Source: Stictocephala bisonia (taxonomy: Eukaryota; Arthropoda; Insecta; Hemiptera; Membracidae). From it: a stretch of 64,000 nt of DNA. The position numbers and the translations under genes are program-made. The stretch covers positions 248,001 through 312,000 of the forward strand of contig JAQJVL010000310.1 in the NCBI GenBank assembly GCA_035578905.1, read 5' to 3'. Below the pieces are notes generated by a model. The model saw only the letters and a list, made by a program, of their open reading frames with translations. It did no database searches and had not been told where the DNA came from. Positions 14,301-29,300 of this stretch are shown in pieces (position 1 is the first letter of the stretch; every line of letters begins with the position of its first letter).

Positions 14301-17300
14301 TAAACATAGCAAACAAAAAAGAAAAAAAAAAAACAGGCCTTTTCAGTTTACTTACCAGAAACCCCAAGATCATCTCCAACTACTGAAGACAAAATAATGT
14401 CATAAATTAGGAGTTTTGTTTGATAATTAGTATTTTTATGCTATAGTTATTTAGTTACTTTTAAATCTTAATTACATTGCACACAAATCCTAAATTTCCA
14501 GAATATCAATGATTATATATGCAGTTACTTGAAGTGGAAACCTGATACATACTCTCCTTGACATAAATATTGCAACTATCAATGTTTCTGACCAGTTGAA
14601 TAAAACATGCAACCACGACCCCAGAACATTATTTAGCTTATACCAAAAGTCAGTTTGGAAGAGAAGCAGGCTTGTGTAAATCTTTTGAGATGCCTTCTCT
14701 ATACACTTTCTCACTCATCTGATGAATTTTGACTTTTCTGTCTAGTTATCTAAGAAGAGGACATTCTCCCAGTCATTCTGTCCAATGGATATGACTCATT
14801 TGTAAGTCTCAAAGTACGATGACTTGCAAGTCAGAAGAGGACTTTTAGCAGGTTTTATACTCCACAAATCCACTTCTGTGAAACATCTGCAGATGTTATG
14901 TCTCTAAATTTTTACATTGCGTACTCGCCTGAAAAAATGTTGCTTCTGAGTATTGGTAACTGTTCTGCTACGTAAGAGTGTTCACCACTAAAAACAATCA
15001 TTAGTCTATCAGTTGCTCTTCGTCTGCCTTAAACTGGTCTTCTGAAATCTTGTCCAGACTCTTGGAACTGCTTTACAACTCCCAACTATAGAATGTGCAC
15101 TCCAAAAATCACAACTATTCACTTTGTCAACACCCTTTTTGAACTATAATGATTTATATTTGTATATATCATTCCTCTCCTTTATATATATAAAGGAGAG
15201 GCCAATCTTCTTCTTATCCTTACTTTGCCTATTCCCCATACACTATGTGCGAGGAACAGGAGGTGTATGGGGGTGTAAAAATCAGACAGAGAAAGGAGGT
15301 GAACCATTACAGTAGAAGGTGAATATTAGTGATAAATGTTCCAGTCTAGTCCAGATTCGAACCAACGCTATCTCTAAGCCAAGCTCAAAGTGCCAACAAC
15401 TTAGAGCTTGGTGTTAGACCTTTGTTTTTATCCTAGTCATATCTGAGCGGGCCACTGGATCGTCCAGACAGTATGGATGTATGAAGCATAGACAATACGA
15501 ATGAATGATGAGACAGAGGGATAGGAGTAGATATAGGCATGAGATTTTTACGGAGTAGTATAGGAATGACCGTAAGAGATATAATAAGGAATGGTAATTA
15601 AAAGGAGAATCTGAATGCCCCTTGTTTTATTTTATCTACCCACGATACAGAAGGGCAAAACAAAGCGATGAAAAGAAATTTACAAAGATGTTGTTTTAAT
15701 GGAAAAATCATTCTCCACTAAGTGATGGCAGTTGGCTATATTGTACGAATATCAAAACAGGCCTATTGTGACTGAGGGAAAGCACCAAAACATTCCTCTT
15801 AATGTTTAGGGGTCATATAGATTGTACATATGAACACAGGGCACAAGTTCAGGCAATAACCATAAAGCCAATTACTGAGTAAAAATTACTGTTTTTAGCA
15901 TTTAGTACAAGAAATAAGTTGTTAGTTACAACCTAGTTAATTAGACTTCTGCAATGTTGTCTTCATTAATTAAACTTTACAAATTGGCTGCGTTGACTAT
16001 TTAAGGGCCCGAAATAGAAGTCATGATATTCATATTTGAAAGTACAAAGCGGCTTACAATGATTTTTACACGGTTTTCACACATTCACAATACAGAAGTA
16101 GTTCCAGATGCTTGAAAAAATCATATAGTAGTTTCAGTTAGTTGGAAAAAAATCATCAACACAGCTTTTATACATAGCGTTAATTCAGTTAAATTAGCAT
16201 TGACGCAATGCTAAGCTTCACGTATGTTGCTGTACCATACACTAACCTCTACTAATTTAATCCTTGAATAACTTCTTGCACTACTTCATAGTATTTTAAC
16301 ATGTGTTTCTTTGAGTTGAAGGTACAAAGTTCAACTTAATTTCTTTGATCCCCCTTAATAGTTGGGAGATCACACAAGCGACAAACCAGCTACTAAATTC
16401 GTAGTTTGTTTAGCACCAATCAGAAGAAACATGCAGCTGAAGGATTGCTAGGGGTGCATAACTGTACCTAAATGACTAAAAACATCAATTACTCTAATAT
16501 TACATAACATAATGACTATGATATGTCTCACTCAATACACAACTAAATCTTAAATGTGTTTATTGTAATTAAAGGAATGCCTTGAACAAAAATAATGTTA
16601 TTTTTTATTTATTTACCCTAATGGTAGATAAAATTCTTGAATACAATTAATTATTCAGCTACATAATGTGCTATAATTAATATATAGGGTTTATTAATGT
16701 CCCTGTTTTAATAAACCCTAACAAATCATCATACAACAAAAAATTTCTATAAATTTATCAGCATTGGCTTGTTTACCTAAAATATTTTATTTTTAGTCTA
16801 TACATGCCAAAGGAAATTTTTATTTTCAGTACCAAAGTTTTTTAGGGACAACCGTCCAAACCCATCCAGCAAATTTTAAGTGTCTTTCCAGGATTTTATT
16901 GATCTTCTTACTTAATCAACTTTTACAAATTAATCTGCACATTTGTTCCAATTATAATTTTCAATGACAATCTCCTATGACAAAAGTACCTTGTAATTTA
17001 ATTTTATTATTTTGATTTTTAATTGTCAAACCACCTTTAAATGTTTAATTTCTCCTCATTTAACTTTGAAAGCCATAACATATATATATATATATTTTTT
17101 TTTTTTCTTATATAAGAAATATTCTAAGCATGAGAGTAAATGGAAAAGAACAAAATGCTATGTAAAACCGTATCAGAAACTTCCTTCTCAAATCCAAGGA
17201 TGCACATGAATCAGTCAAGTTAATCACATCACACGCCAAGCACCTTTGTTAGATATGGATTCCCTTACTCATTATCTGACATCAATAAGAGAAGCTAAAG

Positions 17301-20300
17301 AAGATTCATGACATAAATATCTACCAAGGCTATTCCAAAATCACAACTATTTTATTCATAATCTTTTTCTATATTGTTATATAAATATAGAAATTATATT
17401 TATATATAATATTTATAATTATATATATAAATATATATAAATTGGTTGGTAGCTTAGTAGGTTCAATCCCATGTGCTAAAGGTTCTCAGTTCGATCCCAA
17501 TCAGAGTCAATACATTTTGAGAAGGATCACCTGATAATCACCGGCTGTTCATTTGTCATTGGGCTATTAATTAATGACACTTTCTAAGGAATAGTCAGTC
17601 TTAGTTTGTAACAATAACTACATTCGCTCATCTACACTCATCACACTCATTCGAAATCCATATTCACCCATATCTTGACGATCGGCGTCTTATGAATAAA
17701 TAAATAAAAAATAAATAAATAAATATAATATTACACTCTTCATATTTAGTAATAATAGTTTTTCTATTTTTTTAATGTTACATAATAAGGATACAATTTT
17801 GAGTATTTAAACGATAACTCGCCTAGAGAGTGATATAAGTAGCCCTACTCAATAACAAATATTAAACCATGGTAGAATATGGAAAACCCACAGCCAAGCC
17901 TTAAGACTTTCATGTTATTAGTTTCACAATTTTCATAACATATACAAAGAACTAACTTTTGAATTCCGACCTATAAAACAATGAACTTTGAATATTCACT
18001 TTTATGTGTAAACCTCATGTTCGCTTATTTTAAAATGTAAATATATACAAACACATACCTTCTTTAATATTAAACTCCTTTTCAATAGCTACTTCTCCAT
18101 CAGATACTGGCAAATCAACTAACTCCATATTGACAATGGATGTAAGAGCTTCTTCTCTGATCCAAAGCAAGTTACCTAAAAATAGAAGAGGTGAATGAAC
18201 TAATAACATAATTAAAACTTTGGAGTCTGACCATTCCTCATGTTTCATTAATATTTTAACATTAAAATACATTTTATAACTTTGTAACAGCTAAAGGTAG
18301 TACCTGCTGTCATTTAAAATAATCTTATTTTATATAACTAGAAAACATATTTTATATACTTACTCAAGAATTTATATATTCTGAGTCCGGAACAAATTTG
18401 AAACATTTAGTATATATCTTCATTATTCATAATCATTATTTTAAACTAATTATTACCAATAATTGAAATGGAAAATTTTTATACAATTTATATGTAAATA
18501 TGTTTCAATGTAATAGTAAACCTTGCATGGATCAATGTATACTGATTTTTTTATTTATGTCTGGATCAATGTATACAGGATGGGGTGCAAGAAGGTGGAT
18601 CCCTCCCGCGCTATCCTTGTTGCACATCCTGGGCAATATGCAAGTGGCTTCGCGGCTAGCACAAGTAAAATCCACACTGAGCTTCAAATATTCTAATCAC
18701 GATAAATTGCCATATTTGCGGTTTTACCATATTACTTGTATTTCCTTGCTGGCACGGCTTTGTGTCTTTTCTCTCACGCTTCTGGCAGCATCCCGATTGG
18801 GCAGAAGGTACATCTTAAAAACCAGGGTTTCTCCTCGCAATTCCTCAGGTAGCTGGATAGTACAGGGCCCGGTTCACCATAGCCAACATGTTCTGGCTGC
18901 TCTATCAACTGACAGAAATCTCCTAGGCCATATTAGTTCTGGTTGGTGACAGAGCAGGACCATGCTGAGGTCAGGAGGGGGGCCCTACCGAAGCAACTAC
19001 TTAGGGGAGACTACGTTGGAGTGAGAGTGGAGAGGTGCAAACTTCAGCTGAGCTGGTGAGGCAGGAGAACAAAGGAGGTCACTGCTAGAGCAACACAGGG
19101 CTCGATACTCGGTGCCAACCTCTCCAACATCTCTACGACGGCTTGCTTCACCTTGTAATGCCTCATGATATGTTCCTGGTAGACTACGCTGATAACGTCA
19201 CCCCCGTCATCACAAAGAGGACTCCTCAGTTAGGCGCAGCTCCGCCTGAATCAGGTGATGCTCTGCGTAGGAAGCTGGATGGAGAGCCATGGACTCGAGT
19301 TGACAATTGCAGAGACCGAGATCGTTATGCTCACTCGAAGGAGAATCCCTAAGTTAACACATTTGATGCTGAAAAAATATGTTAAAAACATGTCAGATAC
19401 TAAAATAATATTTTGTACCAAAACAATACCTTATATAGTCAGGAAACAGGGTTGATACACCAAATCCAGTTTATGGCCTCAATTCTGGTAGATCGGGGCT
19501 TCCGAAGTGATCATCCGCCGGCGGTGGAGCCGCACATCGCAACGAAACCCATGCGCGCCGCGAGACGCCTGCCGCAATTAGTCGCGGCAGGTCGCAATCC
19601 TGAAGTTGAAATACGCCATACAGGAGTATCATTTCCGATATCAGAATCATCAGATTCATAAGAATCAGAGTCATCTGAAGCATTTCCCATCATCTGATGT
19701 TGGATTGGGTCATCAATTTCACCATCACTGTCGGCAGGACAAAGTCAGGAGCCGAAGATGGCCCAGGAGTTGGTTGAAACATTGCAGAAAAGAATAAAAC
19801 GCACTATACAAATAGATTTACAATATAACACAAATCACAATACAATATAACACAACACGATACTAATGTTTCACTATTATACACAAAAATAAAATGGTAA
19901 AACTCCGATGCAAGCCAACTGGCTCAAAATGGCGCGATCCACGAACGGGGAACACCGAAACGTGACGCGAGACACAGACAACAATGCAGCGCAAATCCGA
20001 CCGTTATAAGGCAAGTGGCTGGACCACACTGAATTCCACAAACAAGCATTGTTTCGTCAACCGCCGGCAACAGTTCCGCTGCGCGCGCAGGCACACTAAC
20101 CCCCGCCAACTGGCTCAAAATGGCGCGATCCACGAACGAAGAACAAGGAAATGTGACGCGAGAAACAGGCTATAATGCGACGCAAATCCGACCCTTCTAA
20201 GCCAAAGGGCTAGGCGACACTGAAGCGTCCACCGCCAGCTACTTATCCGCTGCTCGCGCAAGCACTGCTATCACCCGCGGGCGTGTGACCCGCACTCAAT

Positions 20301-23300
20301 GTGTTAACCCCTTTACTTTAGGGTCCATCGAGGTACAGACAAAGAGAGCAGCAAAGTACCTGGGTGTAATGCTCGACTGTCGTCTCCATTTCTGGCAACA
20401 CATCGAAGCAGTATACGAAAAGGCAGCAAAGGTGGTCACTTCGCTCAACAGATTAATGGGGAATGTTGGTGGCCTTAGATCAAGCAAAAGCAAAAAAGAA
20501 GACTCTTCATGTCCAGCGTAAATGCCATTTTCCTTGCATTTACGCTGGCGGAAGTCTGGGCGGGTGTGATGAAGATGAGGAGGTAAAGTAAGCATGTGCT
20601 GGCAATACAATGAAGAGCAGTGTTAATGATCGCCTGCATCTACCGTACTGTTGCGGGTTCGGCAGTAACGGCTGTGGCGGGAATCATTCCCCTTGATATA
20701 CTGGCCTTTGAGAGTCAGGCCATCTTTCCATGGCACTTGGGCGAGGCAGAAAAGAAGCAGCGGTAGAGGCCAGAGTGAAGATTCTGTGAGCTTGGCAGAG
20801 CAGGAGGAATAAGAGCACTGATGGGCTATGGACCCATCGCCTCATCGTGATCTTGAGGCCTGGATCAGCCGGAGCCATTGAGAGGTTGATTTCTACCTGT
20901 GCCAGCTACTAATGGTTCAAGGATACTTCAGGAAGTATCTGCACTAAATGGGGAAGGTCAGATTACCTCAGTAAAAGTACTGCTTCTCTGGGAAGAGAAG
21001 AGCACTTGTCTCTGCGGTATATCCTGTTACGGCAGACATCATAACGGAGGCAATGCTGCAAAGCGAAAAAGTATGGAGAACTGTTGTGGTATTTTGCCAG
21101 AGGCTAGCAGTTTCACACCCTGGTGGTGACTAGTCACACTTAAAAGGTTATATCACACTTATTTTTCATTTGATTTTCAAAAAGAAGATGTTCTTAGATT
21201 TATAATAGCATTCGTTCAAAAATAATATAATAGTAATAACTTTTGTTTTGGATTTCAACGGCTGCCATTTTTTAAATAATAATTGGATCGAATTTATTTT
21301 TTTAATTTTATTATGTCATAACAATATTAATTATTTGGAAAAAGTGAACTTTTTGAGTCAAACAGAATAAATAGATTGTTTAAAATGAAAAATACAAATT
21401 GGTGGCTTGCTGGTTAATAATGTGTTTTTGGGACCATGTTTATGGAAACTGTTTTCTTGCTTTGAACCAAGAAACCACACCTTAATTTGGGAATGTAGTT
21501 TAGGGACCCCCTATTCAACAAAACCAAAACCCCCCCTACTTGAGTGTAATGGCATTCAGCATTAATACTTCATATAAGGTTCTTACATTCTTACATATGA
21601 GACGCAGACACAACGTTGTTGGTATTTTAAGGCGAATATGAATGGTTATATGAGTGTAGGATGAGTGTAGTCTGGTTACTAACTGAGTTCAACTGTTCCT
21701 CATAAAGGGCAATTTATTAATAGCCCAACAGCCAGGGCAACTAAGGGACCTACAGCTTTACGTGGAATCCGAACCATGTAGTATTAGTCTGATTTTCAGC
21801 TAATTGACAATCCTTAGATTCATTAGATTAGATTCCATCTATTACTCAGATAAGTAAAATACTCAGTTATCTCCCCCACACAACATCCGCACAATATAAC
21901 ACCCAACATGGACACCCCAAACTACATAAATCTAAATATCCTGTACACTTTGGGTGTCTTTAGTACTTAGCAGCTTTAGTTTTATTTGAGATAGAAACAT
22001 ATTGTTAGTTTTAAGTTTGAATATAACTTTCAATTTTTTTTTTTTTTTTATGGTTTAATTCGTCATTGTAATGTCTATTTTATTTTTCTTGTAAATCGTT
22101 ATTTATCTTTGAAATAATATCTTAACATGTATGATGCGGAGAGGGCTTTGCAGTCCTAACTTCTCATGAAGTAGCAATAAAGACGTTTTTCATTTCATCT
22201 TGAAACTGTTGACATTTATACTGTATTAATTTTCATAAAAAGCAATTTTTACATGGTATTTTTCAGGAATTTAACATACAACAGACCTAGAATAATTAAA
22301 ACTGCTACAATCCTGAAGTAAATTAATTTCAAACAATAAGACCCACCTGGCACTTGGACCAAGAGAATTGAATTGTCTGCGCCTGACAGAAGCATCTGAC
22401 AGGTGATTGTCTTGTCACGCCTGGTCAAGCAGACAATGCTGTTCACATCACAACGTGACAGAGGAAATGTATGTGATATCCGACTACTCAATTCAGGGAT
22501 AGGAGTTTCTGTTTCCAACATCCGACCACTCACTTCTAGCTCCTTTACAATCGTGGCAAACATAAGACATACATAGAATATTACAAGATATATATAGAAT
22601 ATTACACTTAGTTACATAAAGTTACGATGAAAATATCAGATGTCAACTTTTTTTTACACACACACACACACATATATATATGAATACGTACATAAGTGTC
22701 ATACTTATGTTAATAATACCTCAAAAAGCTGCTAAAGACACATAATTTCTACAGCTGTGATAATGTTTGTGTCCTGTGAATAATTATTTGATCAAATATA
22801 AATTAAAATCAAAGCTAAACTATTTTGTTTGGTGCTAAACTATGATCATATGAAATATGCAGAAGTTAAATATTTTTATTTTACAGCAAAAAATATTGTA
22901 TAATCTTGATTAGAAGTGAGTGCAAAAAGCAATCTTCAAAGCTTGTAACTAGAAGTATTTTTCTTCAGCTTATTTTTTTTCCTAGGACCAGAGAAAAAAT
23001 TTAGTTATGATAAACATACACCAGAATTTTCCTTGATGACCAAAACTTCATAAACCCAAAACATGTTTTTGTAAGTATTTACCTTAAAATGTAAAGTCAG
23101 GCTCAAGTAAACATTTCTTTATAATTACCTTTCATCAACGTAAAACATTTTTGGTGTTATATTGTTATATAAACATGCCTATATACAATATATAAATTTG
23201 TTATAAACTTATAATCATGCCAGTTTCCAACGGACCTACAGGACTCAGGAATTCCTATTTTCCTAGATGTTGTCCATAAAATGCTATTATCAGAGTATCT

Positions 23301-26300
23301 TGCATACTAGCATTATTAAATTGTACCAAAAATCATTGTAACAAAAAAGGCGTACAAAATATCTGCCATGTAATTATAAATAATAATATAATGAACTAAT
23401 TAATAACTATACATTCTCCATGACCATGTGTTAAAAATAGATTTTGTTGTTTTCACATAATGTCAGTTATATTACGATAAAATGATTAAATAGCTGAACT
23501 CATAAACTGTACATTCTTGCATTGTAAAGTGCTCATGAGCAGCAATTAGAGCTGTTCTTCCAACTATAACTGCAGTATGACTGATTTTACATAATTAAAC
23601 AGCTGAACTCATAAACTGTACATTCTTGCATTGTAAAGTGCCCATGAGCAGCAATTAGAGCTGTTCTTCCAACTATAACTGCAGTATGGCTGATTTTACA
23701 TAATTAAACAGCTGAACTCATAAACTGTACATTCTTGCATTGTAAAGTGCTCATCAGCAGCAATTAGAGCTGTTCTTCCAACTATAACTGCAGTATGACT
23801 GATTTTACATAATTAAACAGCTGAACTCATAAACTGTACATTCTTGCATTGTAAAGTGCTCATGAGCAGCAATTAGAGCTGTTCTTCCAACTATAACTGC
23901 AGTATGGCTGATTTTACATAATTAAACAGCTGAACTCATAAACTGTACATTCTTGCATTGTAAAGTGCTCATGAGCAGCAATTAGAGCTGTTCTTCCAAC
24001 TATAACTGCAGTATGGCTGATTTTACATAATTAAAAAATCCACTCCCCATATGTTTTTAATTAATTCTTTTCAATAACAAATAACTAAAAAATAAAGTAC
24101 AAATTTTAATTTACTTGAAATTTTCTGAAATCCTTAAATGTGCATAATTCTTTTCCAATAGTGAATGACTAAATAAAAACTAAAATTGAACAATTTAAAT
24201 CAACTTACTTAAATTACCTGAAAACCGGAAATGGATGCATTTTCAGGGAATTTAAATTAAATTGATTTTTATTTTAAATGTTATTTTTTTATTTATTATT
24301 GAAAAAGAATTAATTGAAAATATAGATGCAGTTCAGTTTATTTTTTTATGTATGACTAAACACAGAAAAATACACACCCCCACTAGCTAGATTATTTAAA
24401 ACACAATGATCAAAGTAGAAAGCAATGTAATATAATTCACAAAGTGGGCATTTGCATTTGTTGCCATAAAACATTTAAAGTCAACTGGTTAACGTAAGAG
24501 TAGAAGATTAATTCTAATTTTCTGTGCTAAGATATTTTCTAACCTTGAGATATTACCTTGCCAGCCTTTTGTACGAAGATAATAATATTTTGGTTTACAG
24601 AATGTGAGTGAACAGCAACACCACTTCCTGGAGGAATGCCAGTCTTGATCGGAGTTAACTTTTCAGGTGACACAGCCACTAGTGAGCTGCCTACTTGCAC
24701 AAACACTTGATCAGAGCCAGAGGTTACAGTCGTGACAAGTGATGATGAGGGGGTGGGTAGAGGCAGCACTGCAGGTTGGGACTGACCCGTGACCGACACA
24801 CTGACTAACTGGGCCCTGGCGTCATCCAGGTACACCAAGTGCAAACCAGCTACCACCACACTGTACCAACAATGATAACCAACATTTAAAAAATAACACT
24901 TAAATATCTATTGAAAGCTTTTACAATAATTTTCGAAGTTTGGTTTATTATTATTAGTGAGATTGCCTTTGTTAAAGAGTATAAAAACATATCAAGTTCT
25001 TCAGCCTTTAATGCTTTGGAGTAAAACTATTTTCATGACTTATCAATACTGTAATTTAAATCTGAATGCCATTTATTTAATACAAACAAACATATCCTAT
25101 TAAAACCCAATTCAACTAAAATATTACAGCTAGTTTAAAGAATTGAAACAATGTGTCCTCCTCCATTACTTTCGTAAAAAGTTACAAAACAGGTGTTATT
25201 CTGTACAACTATAATAGAAACACTGATCGCACAATTTTACACCCACCAAGACCAGTGTCTCTATAAGTGCACCAGCCACAGCTTGATTCAAACTAACGAT
25301 CCTCAACATTGCACCTGACCACAGTGAAACGCCTTAGACAGCTTGTCCGTTTCAACATCAACGGTAAAGTGCATTTCTTTACCAATGAAGAATTGTACTT
25401 TTCGAGTTATACTCAAGCATCGACTCCAAAGTGTAAAATAAAATTATTATTTTTAATACTATTTTCAAACTTGGTTTGTTAAAGGAGGTTGTTAAAGATG
25501 ATGACAGTTGTTCTTGAAGTATTTAATATTTCAATATCATCTCTGGAACAATATTGGTTGGTAAGGGAAATATTTTGAATAATACTGACTATATGAGCAT
25601 AAAAATGTTGAAGTACTAAGAATATTGAATTAAAAAAGTGCCAATACCTTACTTGTGCATTTTTCACACACCAAATCACAGGACTCTACACATGGTAGAA
25701 CCCCGTAATTCAGAACTAATTGGGGGAGTACCTGTTCCAATTGAAATAGTTTTGGAATATCTGAAAATTAACATAACTTATCATTCAAACAATTCTTCAA
25801 CTCTCAGCATGTTTTACACAGTCATTATAAGTTTCCCAACAAATTATGACATCCTGTGAAATAGGGCTAGGGCGAATTATTGGGCTGTTGCCAACAGCCT
25901 GTACCACTGTTTGTGTTTAAAATCTAACTGACTTAAAGTTCATTACAGTTTTAATTAACTTGCAGGTTAATTTTAGGGTAATTGGCCTAAAATGTCAGTA
26001 AAAAATTTAAGGAAAGCAGCACACCTGGTAAACTGTAGATAGAAACACAAACAAAAATACATGCACACATCACAAAAACAGGCATAGTTGGTGAAATATT
26101 TTGGGGATGTTGTCTCCCCTTCTTCAAAATCACTTCACAACTGGATACACAATGACATTTGGGATAGTTGGATGAGGTGTTGCCAACTGTGGATGAGCAC
26201 TTAAATACTGTTTTGTCACTTAAGGCTTATATACAGTAGACCAGCCTTAAGGTGCGTGTGTCCTTGAGGAGAGGCTAATAGAAGTGGGAGAGGATGGGGG

Positions 26301-29300
26301 TGCTGTATAGTTATCAAGTGGTATGTCATGAGTGGGTGGGAGGATTCATCAAGCCATATGTCATGGGTCGATAGGGGGTTTCATCAAGGTGTTTGTCATT
26401 TATGTAAAACTAATTTTTTCTTCAAGCTTCATCGCATTTGTTATTTCAATTAGCATTCAATACTCCTCCTCTCTTTCAATATACTAGTATTGAATTAATA
26501 CACAGAAAATTTACAAATTCTTTTTATAACTACAATTAACTATTTACTAATCTGTCTCTTGAGTATTTGGTAAGGCTTGTTCCAATTTACTGACTTGTGT
26601 TTTTCAGGTAAATGAGGCAGGGCCAAAGTATGCACAGAAGGCTGACCCCCCATCCGTACATTGTACACTGCTACCTCTGCTTGGCGCTTGCCGATGCTTG
26701 CCATCAACAATTTTCCTTGGTGCACAATCCACTTCACGTCTGGCCACCTAAAACCAAAAAAGCAATAATATAATATGTGAAAAAATACTATACACTCCCA
26801 TTTTTCTTTAAACTAATTAGATTGTAATTAATTGTGATTATTTGTCTTCCACATATAATTCATAACTTTTCATGTCTCATTCATTCTTATGTATGTATGT
26901 AATTTTCATATGCAATTTATTTATACTAGGGGAAACCCCTGCTCGCTTTGCATGCCAACCCTGTCACTCCCTGCACTCGTGAAGTAAGCTCAGCCTGCGG
27001 CCTCGCCTTCAACTCTGCTTTTTGCCCCTTTGTGTAACTCGGCCTGCGGTCTCATTGAAGAGCTTGGCCTACAGCCTCACCAAGCCGATCTGCTACAGTC
27101 CCATTTGTGGATTTTGGCATGTCACCTCGTGAGGAAGATCGACCTACTGCCTCGCCAGGATTGTTAACCAGTATGACAATGAATTTTGTTTTTTTGGGCA
27201 GTGGAGCCTCTAAATATAGTCTTTTCTAAAATCTGATGGTAAATTAGTGTTTAAGAGAAGTACCTTTAATTTGATAACATACTTTGTTATATTAGTTTAA
27301 CATTAACCAATGTTGGGTTTTGGAGCATATTTTGGGGAGGGGTTAGAACCCTTACACGTTGTCTGTTCCAAAATATAATGAAATAGCTTTTTAATTAGCA
27401 TAATACATGTTGTTACATATACAGTACAAGTAAACGTCACACAACACAAATTTATTAGAATACAAGTACAAAATGCACAAATATTACGGTGATCGATTTC
27501 GGTGAACCACGTTCACCATAATATTTGTGCATTTTGTACTTGTACTGTAATAAATTTGTGTTGTGTGACGTTTACTTGTACTGAAAATATAATGGTAAAA
27601 TGTGATTAATGAGATAAATACCTATAGTTTGATACCCCAGTTGGGTGTTTTATTTTAGTAATACCTTTTTTTTTTTTTTTTGTTTTAGGAAATTATTTGT
27701 GTTTTGGGGCATTTACCCGTTATTATTTGCCCTTTTTAAAACCTGATGGTATATTTGTATTCAGGAAAAAATATCTTTAATTTTATACCCCACTTGTGTA
27801 AAAATATCATCAGTATTACAACAAATTAATTTTCAAAAATTTCAGTTTTTGGACCCTCGATAACCTAAATGTTTAAGTTTTTAAGCTGAAACTCATAAAT
27901 AAGGTGCGTGTTTGTTACGTGTGAAGAACTGTGAAGGTTTGAAACTTTTATTCAAGATTTTCTTCAAGTTAGGTCAGAAATACTACTTTTTTGTGATTTT
28001 CCCATAAGAAATACATTGGGGCAGTTTTAGGGGTAAAAGAAGGCTGCCATTTTGGAACTATGAAGAATTTTTCAAAATCCCTTCTTATTGCACGCCTACA
28101 ATACAGGACCAATCATCCTACAAAATTTCAGCCTCGGAGGTTTAATGGTTTTTGAGAAACAGTGATCAGTAAGTGAGTCAGTGGTATGCTTTTGTACATG
28201 AAACTTCTGATATGTTCTATACTCCATCCTCTCAATAATGACATGGCATCTGCTCAACGGTTGCCATTGACATAGACACTACTAGAGAAGTCTGGAGTGT
28301 CCATGTTGGGTTGTAGTCAGGGTCTAAATGTTCTGTAGGGAAGGGAACTGAGTATATTGCTTGTCATTTAGTTGTCTGAAAATCAGACCAATACTTTCTG
28401 GTTCGAATTCCACCTGAATCTGTTGGTCTCTTAGTTAATAAACAACACTTTTTAAGGCACATTCAACCTTAGTAACAATGACTACACTCATCATACTCAT
28501 TCGCCCCTCACATTAGCCTATAATCTACAATCTTAATGAATAATAATAATAATAATTGAAATAAGAAGTATTTTGGTATTTTTTTAAATCTTAAATAGCA
28601 TCAAAAATTGCTTTAAATGTTTAATTTGTTACAGTTAAAGGAATTGTAGCAGTACACAACTCACAGATTTCTTGGATTTATAAAAAAGCTTTGAGACATT
28701 TTCGAGAACAAAAAGATCTAAGATTATTGGTATAAAGCTCACAAAAAAAGTCTCAACCGAATTGATTAAATTCAATGTTACCAAACTGAGTAAGATTGAA
28801 TGCCAGGACTGTTTTTTACTGTCTTAGCAGAACGTTCTACACCTGACTATGGCATATTAACTTGAGTGTATATAAGCAATAACCCTCAAAATACAATCAA
28901 ACTAAAATGGAAGAACAGATTTAACTAGATCTGATATGGTAGTCTAGATACAACATGGGGTAAATTTTTTTTTCTGAAAAACTTCACTGTTACAATGAAA
29001 ATGTATTAAGTAACTATACAGTAATAGTAGGGTTTTTGTTTAAAGATTTGTAACAATGGTAGTTTTTTTATTAAGATTATTTATTGCTCATAAGAAATCA
29101 TATCAGGAGTCATAAAGTTAACTTATAATTAATTTATAATCAATGATGATAGTAATATAAATTCACATGATGCATCAATATTTCTTGGAATTATAATGAC
29201 TTCAATCTAAGATGGATGCCTCATTTAAAAAGTACACAGTAAAATAAGCTCTGGCTTATTTATCATTAAAAATTTAAGTATTGTAATACACAAGGTATAG

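Larger units (their letters stand above)
13501..18058. other. Large EMC1 intron, mostly featureless
   Basis: Apart from the SINEs at 15320 and 17440 I see only AT-rich sequence, TA-dinucleotide runs near 17080 and 17380-17440, and a 12-bp inverted repeat GGGTTTATTA / TAATAAACCC at 16687-16721. No coding signature. Confidence 0.5.
18950..21130 (+). mobile_element. R1-clade non-LTR retrotransposon relic
   Basis: Plus-strand frames give TQGSILGANLSNIS (about 19097-19140), DGLLHLVMPHDMFLVDYADN (about 19137-19195; catalytic ADD decayed to ADN), WMESHGLELTIAETEIVMLT then RRRIP (19270-19350), AAKYLGVMLDCRLHFWQHI (20345-20405), and YRTVAGSAVTAVAGIIPLDI then LAFE (about 20640-20715). These follow R1-clade RT order. 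GC content is higher than the surroundings. A piggyBac-like insertion at 19358-20303 splits it, and frameshifts add to the damage. Confidence 0.82.
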
